From NCBI GenBank assembly GCA_017165825.1, contig CM029367.1:17123749-17187748 (forward strand): a stretch of DNA of 64,000 nucleotides, in the 5' to 3' direction. The notes beneath the pieces were generated by a model. The model saw only the letters and a program-made list of their open reading frames with translations. It did not search any database and was not told the origin of the DNA. A program made the translations under genes and the position numbers. This DNA is from Hepsetus odoe. Its lineage: Eukaryota > Chordata > Actinopteri > Characiformes > Hepsetidae. Positions 12,701 through 27,200 of this stretch are shown in pieces (within the stretch, counting starts at the first letter, position 1; every line of letters begins with the position of its first letter).

Positions 12701-15700
12701 CTATTACATGTTTGATTATTAGTGATCCATGAAAGACAATACCTGATGAAGCTGTTTGGACTTGTGGTAGGTGTAGTCTGTTTGGATGAGGGTGTAAGGG
12801 TGCCTTCATCCTGCTCGCTCAGAGTGTCTATGTTGGAGTGGTTATCTGGGGTCGTAGCTCCACTGCCCTGAGGAGTGGACTGGGTACTCACTGGTTCAAA
12901 ACGAGAACTACAACAGAATAGACCCACTTAATTTATTCTGTCCCAAATAAAACTCTTGTGTATAAGAAAGTAGAGCATATACCTGGAGCGGGAATGGTTG
13001 CCAAGCTGATACATGTGGGGGTTGTACTGGGCCATAATAGTGATGGTGTCACACTGCTGACCTATTATAAGACGTGCCTGTTGCTCGGTGGCATTACGCA
13101 AGTTTATCCCATTATACTAAAAAAAAAAAAAAAAAAAAAAAAGAGCACAAGCGCCAAATTTACCAGTCACCAAAGACAAAATAAATAAATAAAAACAAAC
13201 ATGTCTTTAAATTTTATCACCACATGGTAAATGACTTTCAATTAATTTCGCATAATGACCTGTTTCTACTATAATCACTGATAAAATGTTCCTCAGACAG
13301 ACTACTGTTGACTCTCAGAAACAGAGCAAAGCTTAAGCACTGACCTCCAGTAGCTGATCCCCATACTCCAGTCCTGCCTGGTGAGCAATGCTCCCTTCAG
13401 TAACCTTGGACACAAAGATCCCGCCGTTTTCACCACTGACAATGGAGATTCCCAAAGGTTCAGCTCCTTTGTGCACAATGACATTCCGTGGCTCCAGGTA
13501 TGGCCTTTCAGAGCATAAACATTAGGTCAATATCATTTTCAAGGATCATAACTCCAAATTCATGTTGCCTTAACACACTTATAGGCATAAGTTTTCAATC
13601 AGCTACTTCAAAGCAGGAAAAACATTAAAGCGTGCAGAGCAGGAGTACTTCAGGAATGGGATTAGGAAAAACTGACAGAGGACAGATCTGTGTACTCAAA
13701 ACAAACTGAAGATACAGCAGTCCTGAGTTGGTGAGCACCTGCATGCAACTGAAGTAAGGGGAAGAGCTTAACTAGAAGTTAAACTGTAGTAAAAAGGTAC
13801 AGGTCCATATAACTGACAAAACAAAACAAAGGGTATATAACTGAAAGAAAAAGATTCAAAATAGGTGAGAAAATAATAATAATAAAAAAAAGAAAAGAAA
13901 AAAACCAACAACTCTCAAAAATTTTTTAAGATTCAGTCTTCAATAACCAGTCCAAAGCTTACAAGCATATTACAGTGACAAACACCCCCCAAAATCACTG
14001 GTAAGAAAATAAGCTATTTAAAATAAACAGAATACATTTTCTGGATCTTAACATACAAGCAGAACCAAAACACATGCAAAATCTTTACAACTGTCAGGAA
14101 CAGAGAGTGTTATCTTTATTTATATATTTATATGAGAAAAACCTCATACAAACAGTAATGTCCAGAGAAAGAGAGAGGGGGGAGAGGGAAAAAAAAAGAA
14201 AAAAAGAAAAAAAAAAAAGTATATCAATTTGACCACCAAAAATGTTCATAACTACATTCAGAAAATTAATTGACTGATTAGATGACAACTGTCCCATGTT
14301 CAAGACTGCAACATGGTGTTATCAGACAATCAATTTAAAACAATCTTTTCATAAAACCTAACAACGCAGGGATTTCCACACCCAGTCACTCAGAATGTAG
14401 CTCTATATTGACAGCAAGCAAACAAGCAGGTCTGTTGAGCATTCCCTTTGCTTGACTGGCAGGAAACAAACCTCAGGCTCCTGAGAGAGGAGAACCTAGG
14501 CCTAGCAGCCAGAGGGATTCTCAGAAATGATCTGTTACGATACAGAGATCTGAAAGATGCACAGGAAGCAGAGAACAGAGGCAGAGGAGACAACTCATGA
14601 AAATCTATATATGTACAGACAGAGAGACTCAACATTGCGAAGGTAAACAAGTGCAGACTAAATTGTTGTGACCATAAAGTATAAGACTGGCAGAACCTGA
14701 TCAAATGGTCACTACTTAATACTGCTGAAAAGAAAAAGATTCTCATATTTCAAGTTCTCCTTTTTGATCCAGTGTCATAGAGCCTGAGTGAAAGGAAGAG
14801 CTTTTTGAGCTTAGTACGGCTGCGCAAAAAAATGGGCACTAGAGAGCGAGCTGTTGCTTAGTAACCCTGTAGAAGAGGTAGTGGGGGGTGCGGCAGGGGG
14901 CTGAGGTGTTGGGGGCAGTACCTGTCTTTCCGGCGCTCTCCGGTGGGCACAGGGCTGACAGAGATGTGCGGTAGTGTGGAGATGGAGTTCTGCGACTGGC
15001 TTGAAACAAATGAAGATGTCTCCAGGTTGAGTGGTGACAGAGGTGGTGTGATGAGACTAGGACTACTGCACTCTGAGTGGGACAGGGAACCTGAGATACA
15101 CATGCACATTCATTATTAGTAGGCATTTCCAAACGAGTATGCACTTATTTTCAAAATCAGCCTAAAACATACCATAGTTATAGGCATTTTCAGATCAAAA
15201 TGCCATATGCTGCTTGTCATCTGAGGCTAATGAAATCACACTTGCAGCCTCTAATTCAATCAAGTAAAAATACAAAAGTTCCTCCCCATCACTCACTATA
15301 AATTTTGAGGCTTTGAGAATCTGATTCCTAGATTTAGAACTCTCCTCACCAAAGACGAGTCATAGATATGTAAGTACAGTGATGTTTATTTGAGAAGACT
15401 AAGACTTTTAATTGTACCATTCTACCAAATTGTAAAAGGCACCGCTCTACTAGCTCCTTATAAACAGGATGGGTAAAAAAGGCAAACGAAATTACAGGGT
15501 AGAAGAGAAAAGAAAAATAAATAAAGGCTTTGTGCTCTCTGAAGCAATGAGCATTTTTCCACTTGTTTTTGTTCTGAACATTTCCTAATACATTAAACAT
15601 CTAAAGACGCATTCATGTCTAATGTATTATCAATATAAAATGTTTCAAAAACACATTTTTAAAGTTAACGCCACTTCTGAATGATACAGTAAATTGTACA

Positions 15701-18700
15701 ACGCCACAATTATTTGGCCAAGAGCCCCATCAAACCCCTAGTGTCAAAACAGTACCTCTGTCAGAGCCCAGCATAGAACGTGGATAACGGGGTGTAGAGG
15801 GTATTTTTATTCTTTCTGTGCGATACTGTACGTTATTGGATGAACCTGTAAAACACAGAATAATTAATATAAAGAAAGGCATCTAAACCAAGAATCAGAA
15901 AAGATACCAACAGTGTGTGAGGAGGAGTGTGAGAGGAAAGCCTGATGGAGGCTGACCAAGTCTGGCACTGGATGGCAGTGAGTTGGTGCCATTGGAAGCT
16001 CGACTGCTCCGAGAGGAGTCTGAGTACTCAGCAGAACGCTTCTGGCTCAGGTCCAGACTCAAACGCCCTTGATGCTGGGGACTGAGAGAGGAAGAGAGAA
16101 AAGAAAGAATGATGCACAAGCTAGCCAGGAGAAAGAGTCAAACTAATGTACCAATGATTTCAGCATGAATTTCCGCTTGGGAATTCAAACTACCCAGTGC
16201 TGGAACCCTTTAGCTAAAAACTAATAGTAACTCAGCTTAACAAAAACCAAAAGTGTATAAAAGGAATCTACTTTATTGGGCCAATTTTACTTACATCTTG
16301 ATCGATGTATATCTTTTTGCAGTATGGATTCATGGTAACTCAAAAGTAATAGCAACACCTAATAACTAGTAATACCTGGGATGCGTGTGCTGATGACAGA
16401 TTTGGCTGGCAACAGAGGGACAGTTGCTGGTATGTACTTTGTGGCTACGGACAGTATAAACAGGGTTCCTCATAACGGCGGTCACTGCTGTGCACGGAGC
16501 CAGTCCGCGATGTACAGAATCTGTAGATGGAACACAATCACACAAAATAAACCAAATCACTCTCCTTCTGCTGATCCGAGTATCTTATTCTGGAAAGAGG
16601 ACCACTACTTCACTCCAGTCTCCTGACAGTGTTAACACAGGGTAGTATGTGATTGTGCTCTATGTTGTTTGTGTATGCTCCTCCCTCAGGACTAAAAGTG
16701 AACCCAGCTGCTCTGGGCAACAGATGAGCTGACAGCGGGGGAGGCTTGGAAATCAGCTTCCTTGGCCAAAGGATGAATATTCAAATCAGATAAAAATAGA
16801 CTTAATTATCACACAAACCCCATGCATACCTTATGTGCATTTTTTACTTTGTGGTTTAACAACAAAAAATTAAATAAAATAAAAACACCACCTTGGTGGC
16901 TTTAGAACTGCCACACTTAAATCTTCATCAGAGCAAGAAGTTACATTAATGAAATAAAAACTGCCCCAAAAATTCTGAATTAAATTAAAGATAAGCCAAA
17001 CATTCATTAATAAACAACATGCCCTGCAGGGCAGTGATGAAGTAGAAAGCAGAGACAGAGCTAAGGGCAAAGCAGAAAGGGAAAACTCAGGAGCTTTGGA
17101 GAAAATTTTGCTTCATTAAAAAAGGGTGTGTAACTCACTGGGAGGGAGGGTTCCGTTATAGACTGTAGGAACAAAACCCACACTGTGCCTGTGAGGTCGA
17201 CTCGGAGACGAGCGCTGCTCTAAAAAGTCCCCATCATTAGAGTAGCTCTGTTCAGCACAAACACACAGAAATACAGCAAAACATCAGTTATAACAAATTA
17301 TAAAATAGATCAAAGCGGGGGGGCGGGGACATCCTAGTACTTGTACAAACATGCAAAATTAATATCTATAATGCAGTATTATGTAAATTTCCTACAAATA
17401 GTCAGGAGTCATGTCACAATATTTCTGCATCAAGCCCTTTGCTCTTTCCCCACAGAGACTAATACAAAAAGGTAACAACCTCAGATGGAAAGCCTAATCA
17501 AAATGGAGAGTTTTGCTGCACAACACGGGAACAAAAACACTATTTTATTCTGACATACTGTATTGCAATACTTTAAATACACTGGAATGATTATGTGGTT
17601 GGCATCATTTTCTACCAAAGGTATTTGTTTTTTGGATCATGTGATTCGATAAACACAATTGAACTCACTATATCTGTAATTGTTCTGTTTAATTTTTCAA
17701 CACCAATTTTGTAATTGGTGAAAAATGGCATTGCGCACCATAAATATGCAACAAGGTACATGATGCAAATTTAACTACAACAAATTGCATGTTTTTGTTT
17801 AATTACAGTGATATTAATTGTGCATATTTATGGGCCAAAGCATCACTCAAGCCATTTTCAAATTGGTGTCAGACATCCTCATTGTTGGTACTCACCTGAA
17901 AACTCTGGAGGGGAATGGACTGAGGAGTCATCCTGCGTCTAAGAGCTGGAGCCGACTTGGGCCTCGGCCGCTTCACCTCAGGCTCCTCCATTCTTACACG
18001 GCCAATGTCCTCCTCGCAGGACTTTCTGGAGCTCAGTGTTTTGCCTTCTGTGAAGTACAGGTTCCCATTGCGGTCCTCCCGTTTGGGCTCTGTGATGGTG
18101 GAATCACAGAGCCCAAAGGCTGAACCACTCTGTTGCTTGGGCTTAAACTTGAAGGAGTCACTTCGTGTGGGAGGGGTGGGAGGTGTAGCACTACCTTCAA
18201 CTTTAGAGGGTTGTGGCGAGTGTCCAGCTAAATACTCCATCTTAGAAGGTGTGTCTGGCCTTTTAAAAGCATCAGTGTCAAAGATGGACTTCCTCTGCTT
18301 GGGAGACTTGTAGATTGAGAGCTGAGCTGGGCTCTCTGTCGTCATGGTGACCCCTACCACCATCTTGGGCCAGGTGCCTCCACTGTGCTTCTTGTCTGCC
18401 TCTAGACTGACACACTCAGGGCCTGCTGACTCAGAACGGCTGTAGCAGATCTCCTGAAAGTAGCCATTTTAAATTTAATTTGCCATGTTGAGTTAACACT
18501 TGCATGCAGTGTCCATCAACATGAGGCTGAAGGTTGAGCCAAGTTGTGCCCCTTAAAAAAAAAAAAAAGCTAAATAACCTAAATTACCTCATTTCAACTG
18601 ATTTTTTAACTTCAAATTAAAATTTTTTATCCCCTACCTGGAAGGCACTGCCGCTGTAACGACCACCCAACTCTGAGGCCGGCCGCAGGGTGCTAGGGTG

Positions 18701-21253
18701 CAGAGTGGAGCTGGGGAAAGGCGATTTCCTCTCTGAATATACACCTTCTTCAGAGTCGGCCCTGGCCTTCCTCCTATCTCCTCCATTCTCACTACTGTAA
18801 ATGTCAGTCTGTGTGGAGCTGTTGTGCTTGAGGTTTCTGCTGTTGCGAGAATGGACCTCAGTCATGTGTGTCCTGCAGCTGGACTTCTCAGTCTCCCTCA
18901 GACTCTCAAAGATGTTCTGGCCTGACGTGCTGTGGGGAAAGAACTAGCCAGGAAAATGTGGATCACTATGAGTGGCATTCGAACAACTCAATAGTAACCA
19001 AGTCTGACCAAAAATAAATAAATTGCCGCTCAGAAAAGCAAAATCAAACCCACCATTAAGACCAGCTAACTGAGTGGGCATTACAGAAACCTTTGGTCAA
19101 AGCAACCCCTCTTAAATCCATGAAAGCTTGTGTTTCAGATCAGATGATGTTTCACAAAGGAGTTGAAAAAAATATTCCACCTTTACAAATGACAGAGCAG
19201 CACACACACACACATACAAACACAGACACTCACCTTCATAAGTGAAAGGCTGAGAGAGTCCCTACAGCCCCTCAGTAGAGCCTCACACTCAGTCACAGAT
19301 TTGTTATCTACAGCAATTCCATTTATCTGGGAAGGGTAAACGTAGGTCAGCATTTCACCAAGAAAGGCACCAGCAGACTTTTCAGTCCTTCTATGTCCAT
19401 GACATTATGCAGGTGACAATTTGTATTATAGGAGAATGAAGACCAAGTAATAATGCATGTACACTTCAGACTTGTTGGAAAAGAGGTTACAGAAAGTGCA
19501 TTTTACACATCCTGTGTTGAGATAAACCTCTGGATGTGCACCATTCAAACTCTGAAATAAAATATGTTGACAATATGCAGTATGCCGTTCTCACTTATAT
19601 ATGCATTTCCCTGAAGAGCAACTATATTCACCAAAAAAACCAAACTGGTATTAAAAAAGCTGTATAAATAATAACTAATAGTAATATTAAATAATAGTAA
19701 TAGAAAGTAAATTTAAATCAGTCCATCATCCATAGGTTGAGGACAAGCACCTGGATTAAAATCATGTTTATGATGAGAGATCACAGTAAATGCTAATGTC
19801 AGGAAACTATGAACAAGTTATATAATTTAATTTGTTAAACATGTTTGCAGACTTACAGCTATGAGGCGATCTCCAATAGCAAGGGTGCCTTCTCTGGCAG
19901 CTGGGCTGCCTGCTGCTATTGCGGTCACATAAACTCCACCCTCCAGACCAATGCCGCAGTCTGAAAAAGACCATCCATAAGAAAAGGAAGTCATTGATAA
20001 AGCAAAGTGATTGCGTATTGTTGCTGTTCTGTGTTTAGCTAAACATTGCCAGCCAGTAAACTGAGGAAATGATACCTTTGTGTCCGATGAGATTAATGTG
20101 GACAGGAGTAACCAGTCTTCCACCTAAAGACTTTCTCCTACGCACCACCATATTGATCACACCTCCTCCATTAAGCACGGCTTTGATGACCTGTTTCCTG
20201 TCTTTGTTAGTCAGGTCTATGTCATTTATCTTCAGCAGCCAGTCATTCACTCTGCATTGAAAAAGGCACTGCTGGTTAGGCCAAAGCAATGAAAGTGAAA
20301 CGAGCAGGTAGGGATTCTCTGGGCCATTATTGAGAAAGCACTCAATATACGAAATTACCTCAATCTTCCATCTGCAATACTTCCTTTGTCCACCCTGGTT
20401 ACGAAAATCCCACAATCCCCTGGTAAATATGGATCATTCACCCCCTCCGCAATATCAAAACCCAGTGCCTTTAAATCCATGTCCTCCTGAACAGTGAAAA
20501 AGAAATATTAGTATGGATTTGTAATATTGTGACATATTGAGATAGAAAAACTTACCATGGTTTAATGTAAGCCTATTGATGATCTTGAAAATACTTAAAC
20601 ATTAAAGTCAAGAAGGGCTCCTTAATCACATAGCGGTCAAATTTGTTGTTGAAAAAATGCTGTTAATGCACCGAATTAACATTGAATTAAAAATTGTTGG
20701 TTTTTTTTTTTTTTTTTTTTTTTTTAAAAGGCATTTTTGAAAATGTATTAAGGCTTGTGTACTTTGTCCATTCTGCTCCATCTATCCAACCACAGAACAT
20801 GACGAAAATGTCTGAGTCAAGATGACAACTTTTACCACATTGCCCACCTCTAGATCAAATGTAAAATACATAACGTAAACCTAATGTAGACCTAAACTCT
20901 GGGGGGCATTCTTTGAGCAAAGGCGGTTTTGAGCAGTTATATTTGAAAAAGTCACAAATTTTAAAAAGAAACTTGAAAAACATTAAATTACCCTTTGCTT
21001 TTACATTGTTGATCCCACCCCCCCCCCCCTTTTTTTTTATATAAAAAAGATTCTTTACACATTGAAGATACCTTACTGTTGCAACCTATGATAAAATCTG
21101 AAGTGAAAAATAAATCAATAAATTGTCCCAACATGCACACAACTTCACAAAAAGTATTATTTTATGAGCAATGCATTTTTATGTTTTTTATCTAAAATAG
21201 GTTGTTTGGTCACACAGTACTCACATTTAAGACTTTACCTTTATTAAAAAAAA

Positions 21254-21285
<32 letters not shown>

Positions 21286-24200
21286 ACCAAACAAATCTAT
21301 CAAAAGAGAAACAGGCCAAAAAAAAAAAAAAAAAAAAAAATTTACCCTGTCCTTCTCAAACTCCACCACTTCAGTCTCCCACTCCAGCGAGTCCGTATCT
21401 ATGGCAGAGTCATGCGAGCTGTGTGCCATCAACTGACAAAAGCGTGCTTCCTTCTCCAACTGGCACTCCATCTTCTCCCTACAGCCCACACAAAGTACAA
21501 TCCAAAATACATTTCATTTCTTAGCAGACAAAGTTACATGTTTCAATTATTTCCTCTCAGATGACTGTTGTTGAAATTAATATTTATAGTGAACAGCCAA
21601 AGAAGTTAAACACACATTTAAAAGATTGTCAGAATCAAAATGCCAGAGTGTGAGTTTACAATAAATACATTACTCTGAAAAGTGATAAAAGCAGGATCAA
21701 GGTCATACCTCCAAAGTAGGTGAAAAGAACAGGATAAAGTAGTAGGGGAATACTGGCAAACTGTCAAGATATATTGGCGGGTTTCATTGACTTGGAAAAA
21801 CTTTTTTTTGTGGGCAAAGGATGGCTTGAATAGCTGGTATGCACTAACCAGTCACTAGAGGGTGCTTGAAGCAATGGAGCACAGCCATACAGCACCAGTC
21901 TAATGCCATGTTTCACATTTCAAAAGTATGGGTGAGAGACAAACACATGGAAAATTAAACAACGGCAGTAAAGAGAGATAAAACAATATTCTCACTTGAG
22001 CTCTTTTAATTCCCTAGCAGCATCGTTCTTCTGTTTTCTCATGTCATCCAGGTTGCGCAGGGCATCAGCCAAGTCACTAACCGCCCGGTCCCTTTCTCTA
22101 CGCAGGTTATCACACAGAGTCCTACCATATTGCACAGAAAAGGAAAATCAGTTGGGGTCATTTCAACTAATTAAATACAGGACTTCTGTATTTGTTTAAA
22201 TAATGCATTTTAAAAATCCAGGTGGAAAAAGCACTTTTTTAAAAAAAAAAGTTCTCTCCAACGTTTGGTTCACCGACACTCAAAACTGTACCGGATGCTT
22301 TCCCTTTCAGCAACAATCTTGTCTCTCTCCTGGAAGGCCCAGTCCCTGCGGCACTTGGCAACCTCAGCCTCCTGCACAGCCTCTTTCAGCTCCTGAGACA
22401 TGGCTTCACACTGCTTCCTCAACACTTCAATCTCCTTATTGGCACGCTCCATATCCAAAGTGGCTGTGTCTTGTTTCTGTTCAAGTCAGGGACACACATT
22501 AGATGCACAGCTAGCATGAAATACCACCATGCATACCATCAAACTAACTAAACACTCTTCTTCTGACTCATTTTACTTGATTTATAAAGCTAGCAGGGCA
22601 GACAGCAGTAAGAACCCTTACACATCTGCAGACATAGATTTCTTAGAATAGGCACAGGGCCCTCTGGTGGAGCAGAGTTGCAATTTTGGGCCCAAATAGA
22701 TTAACGCATTGAAACAGTCCAGTTGCTTACAGATTTTAAGGAGGTATTGTATGCATTTGTTCACACATTTATATATTGAACCAGTGAACCAAAGAAGTAA
22801 AACACACATATGAAGACACTAGATGCAACATCCTTCTTTAAAATAAAACTGTAAAAAGCAGGTTTCAATTAAAAATTCTACAGCCCCCCCCCAGACAAAC
22901 TCATTTGAGTAAAGTTAAGCATTTCATTTTGTATTATTCAGGAATATTCGGGAATCACTGAAAATACAAGGCACTTTTGCCTGGTGAGAGACAGAGCGCT
23001 GCTAAAAGTTTCATTTGAGAGGGGCACTTGAGAAAGAGCTGTCTCTTTATCAATGCTGACAGCAAGCTACATTAGCCCTGTCGCCCTCCTTTTCTTTCTG
23101 CATTATTACTCAGAGCACTTCCACACAAACCGTAAAAACAACAGAAACCCATCAAGGTCCACATGCTCCATAGAAAGTTAAGAATTGCACCCAAGCTGCA
23201 AAATGCAATATTTACTAAGACTTTCAAATGTGTCTATTTTGTCATTCTGACATTAAGAAATTACTTAGCAACATTAAACTATTATGATATTATGACAGGT
23301 GCAACAACTTTGGAGGCATTCAGCCATGAGAAATAACCTGACAAATAACCTTTAGAAAGTGAAAGGATGCCAGGGTCATATATAATAGGCTTTTTCATTT
23401 ATTTATTTTGTTTTTATTTATATGCCCCTGTTCTGGCCCACATTTGAATACCTGTCTGGCTTGGTAGTACTCCCGCAGCAGCTGGTCCCTCTGGATGATG
23501 GCTTCAGTTCTCTCTTTCCTGGCCACGTCTCGCTCTTCACGCACAGTCTCAATGTCTTTACAGGCCTGACTCAGCTCTTTCTGCGCCTCCGCTTTGTCCT
23601 TTACTTCATGGCAGTATTTCTCCAGCAGCTCGTTTCGCTCACAGATGGCTCGGTCTCGATCCACCAGCGAAGAATTAAGCTCCTGCAAAGCAAAATGTCA
23701 GCAAATGACTTGTGTTATTTATTTGCTGAAACACAGACTTTCGGTATTTTACTCGTTGGCCTTTGAAGAGTTTAGTGTAACTCTTTAACATTAGTTTTTA
23801 GTACATTAGTGTAAAGACTTAAATTTTTTAACATTCTGATCTTTGATTATGTTTTCCCAAATGGCCTTCCATGACAAATACTTTAGACTTTTTTACATTT
23901 CTGGGATTTCAGTGACTGTATTGTGAATATATAATTTCACTACATTATATATTTACAGACGCATACTAGGTACAATCATAAGTAGGTCAAGTCATTACTT
24001 CTTACAGATCCTTACAGCCTGAGACCTTCAGATTTCTCAATTAGAACACAATCCCAGCAATGTCCTCACTGATACCTGTCTTAGTGCTTCCATCTCCTCA
24101 CTGGCCACCACTCTGTCGGATGAGGTGTTTTTGAGGCGGGCCTCAGCTGCTTCCAGCTCTGTCTGTAGTTTGTCCACCTCTTTGATCACCTGGTCCCTCT

Positions 24201-27200
24201 CGCTCATGATGAGCCTGTATTCGTTAAACACGGAGTCCCGCTCCTCCTTGTATTTTTCAGCATCCTTCACAGCCTTAAGCTGGAAGTTCTTGTAGCGTGT
24301 GACCTCCGACTGCAGCCTCTCCATCTCTCTCTGTAGCTCCTTATTCTGAGCAGATGCCTTATTCAGTTCCTGCTGCGCTGAATCAAATCTGACATGGTAT
24401 ACCAAAACAATAGTCAATGTTTGGAGCCTGATCTTTTGACATCTGATGGCAAAATATGCAATTCATGTTTTACACCTTTAGAAAATTTAGTTTATAAAAT
24501 AGTTGCTTATAAAAAAGGTTTTTCTAAAGCACATTTAAAAGAACTTGGCTTAAACATCTCATTAATTAATTAATCTTGCTAATACATTTTCTCTCATAAC
24601 CACTTTATAATGCAGTTTTTGTAGTATATTAGTGTAAACATGTTAAATAACACTACGTAAACTAACCTATATTACCCCATAAATGCCCATCTAATTGTTT
24701 CAATAGCTACTGCCTCTCACCTCCTGATAGAGGCAGAGTACTGCTGTTGATAGTGGATGGCTGTGTCCCTCTGCTTTATCAAAGTGTCAATTTGTTTTTG
24801 CAGTCGCCTATTCTCTTCCTCCGCCTGCTCCAGTCGACTCAGGTCCGTGTTGTGATTGGCTACCTTCTCACTGTATTTCTTGCTCAAGCCATCATAGTCC
24901 TTCTTCAGCCCTTCTAGCTTATCCATTGCGGTGTCATACAGTTTCAAAACCTCTGATGATCCGTTCTCTCTAATGACCTAAAAAGTAAAACACAAAAGTA
25001 ACTAAATGCCTTAAATTAATCAGGGCATTTATGCAGCTTTAAAAGATAAAGAAGTTACTTAATGCAAACACCAGAGGGCAACCATGGGTCAAAAGGGACA
25101 GTGACTCAATACCACAACATTGTAGCAAATGATCCATAACCGAGAGACAATTCCAAGTAATCCAGAACTGACAAATATATTCCCGATAATAAATTCTGTA
25201 CACGTCTTGCTGTAATAGCAGAAACATTGCAATATTAGGTGATTGCAATTTTAAAGGTCAAGGGGCCAAAAAAAACAAAAAAAAACAAAAAAAAAACAGC
25301 TTTCTGCTTAAAGTAGCCACATTCACATTGTCCTGTTCTTAGGTTAACCAGAACTCTTTCTGATTGCTAGGTCTGCATCGTAGTCTCTCTGAGGCCATGT
25401 AATCGGCACTTGCAGTATTAACTAACTGCAAGAGTCTTAGAGTCTGCTCCCATCAGTCAAACAGCACTTGCCCTTCCAGGATGCCCTTTTCACTGTGACT
25501 GACGCATTTGCTGAGGCTCCTAAGGGAGGCAGCACAGTATAAGCACTGCTGACAGGTCAAAAGCCCCTTTAGTCCAGCTGTGAAGTTCCACTGCTGTCGC
25601 CACACAAAAAACATAGAGCATGCACATACAGCAGCTCTGTAGACTAACGCTGATACTGTGAATTTTCCGTTAATGCTTCACTATAAGATATGGACCTCTG
25701 CAAAAGACACCCAGCTGACATCCTAGAAAGGTTTCAGGATTTAATCTTAGAAAAAGTCTGATAAAACTGACAGATAGGGGAAACAAAGCTAGAGCTCTTC
25801 AGACTGTGGCCCAATATGACTGGTGTATGAGACGTGTCCATGTTGACACAGTTACATCTGATCAAATAATCTCCAAGCTCAACAGCTTATGTTTCATTGC
25901 ATGTCAAGGTCAGGTGAGAAAAGCTGGTGCTCAGGTCTGTTCACTGTTCTGTTGGGTTCAGAGAGAAAAGCAGAAAAGCCCCTGCCTGTGGGTATATCAG
26001 TCATGCTCACAGAACATTTGCTCTGGGAGGTAGTGCATGCTTTCTGTGCATTTACACTCAAAAAGAAATTAAAGGCAAAGTAATTTCACTCTTTTGTTGT
26101 CTCCTTGGTCTTCTGAAAGCATAATTTCATCATGCAATATTTAATAAAGTAACAATGTGTTAAAATCACTTCTTTCTATGTGTTTTAATTTTAGCATGGT
26201 CACTGTGCGACCAAAACCCAAGAGATACATGTCCAGAAACCAGAATACATTTAATTCATGATCAGAGAACCTACTTTACTTATTTCTTCTTCTAAAAGTA
26301 GTAGAAGTGCTGTTCAAAAATAAAGCAATAACACAAGTAATGAATCCTGAGGCAATTCCCTTTCCAAGTTTAGGGGATAGAAGAAACATTTAAGATCATT
26401 TTAAACATTCCAGTAAACATATGTTCCTTGGTCAGAATTTTTCAACTAAACATGTTCTCAATAAATCGCCATAATTGTAGCATTTTATCATATTTTTAAA
26501 CTGTTTTATTGTACATGTTAATGGTATTCCCTCTATACTCAGAAATACACAGTCAAATATACATCCCAGACATGATATTTCCAAAAAAAGAATCAGGGTC
26601 CACTATACTATAGGAAAAGTGCTTTTTCTAACCGTATTGATTCAGCTGTGCCATCATTCCTTGGAGTAAACTACATACTCTAGCCATACATAGTTTGTTA
26701 AAGTTGTACAGTAGTACAAATGACCTTATTTCAACATAGAAAAACATAATTCACTGTAGGCTTTGCGAATGCCACAATATACCGGGGAAATCCCGGTTAA
26801 AAAATAAAAAAATCCCGTGTCCCGTTCATTATGAAAATCCACGAATAGCCAAGGACACGAAATGTGAAACGTGATATTAGGATTACTGTACCTGTTGTTG
26901 CTGTAGTCTCATATCAGCCATTTCTTTCTGGTCCTCTGAGTGCAGTCTTCTGAGCTCCTCACAGCTCTGTTTCAGATGGTTGTGCTCTCTCACCAGCTGA
27001 GCATTATCTCTCCTCATTGCCTCCATTTCTTCCTTCAGTTGAGACTGGTCACTCAGGAGACGACTGTGCAGCATACTGAAATAGAACCAAGATTTTTATT
27101 TAGTTTGTTATGCAACTAGGACTTCATCCTGGAAGAGGGTTCACAAAGAACAATTTAATTCACATAGAGCACTTTTTGTTTATGAAATAAATAAGCATTT

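Noticed and set aside
17818..18313. Plus-strand frames of 101 and 118 residues opposite dlg5 exon 17
   Set aside because: The exon on the minus strand is conserved and phase-consistent; part of the apparent similarity comes from the palindrome.
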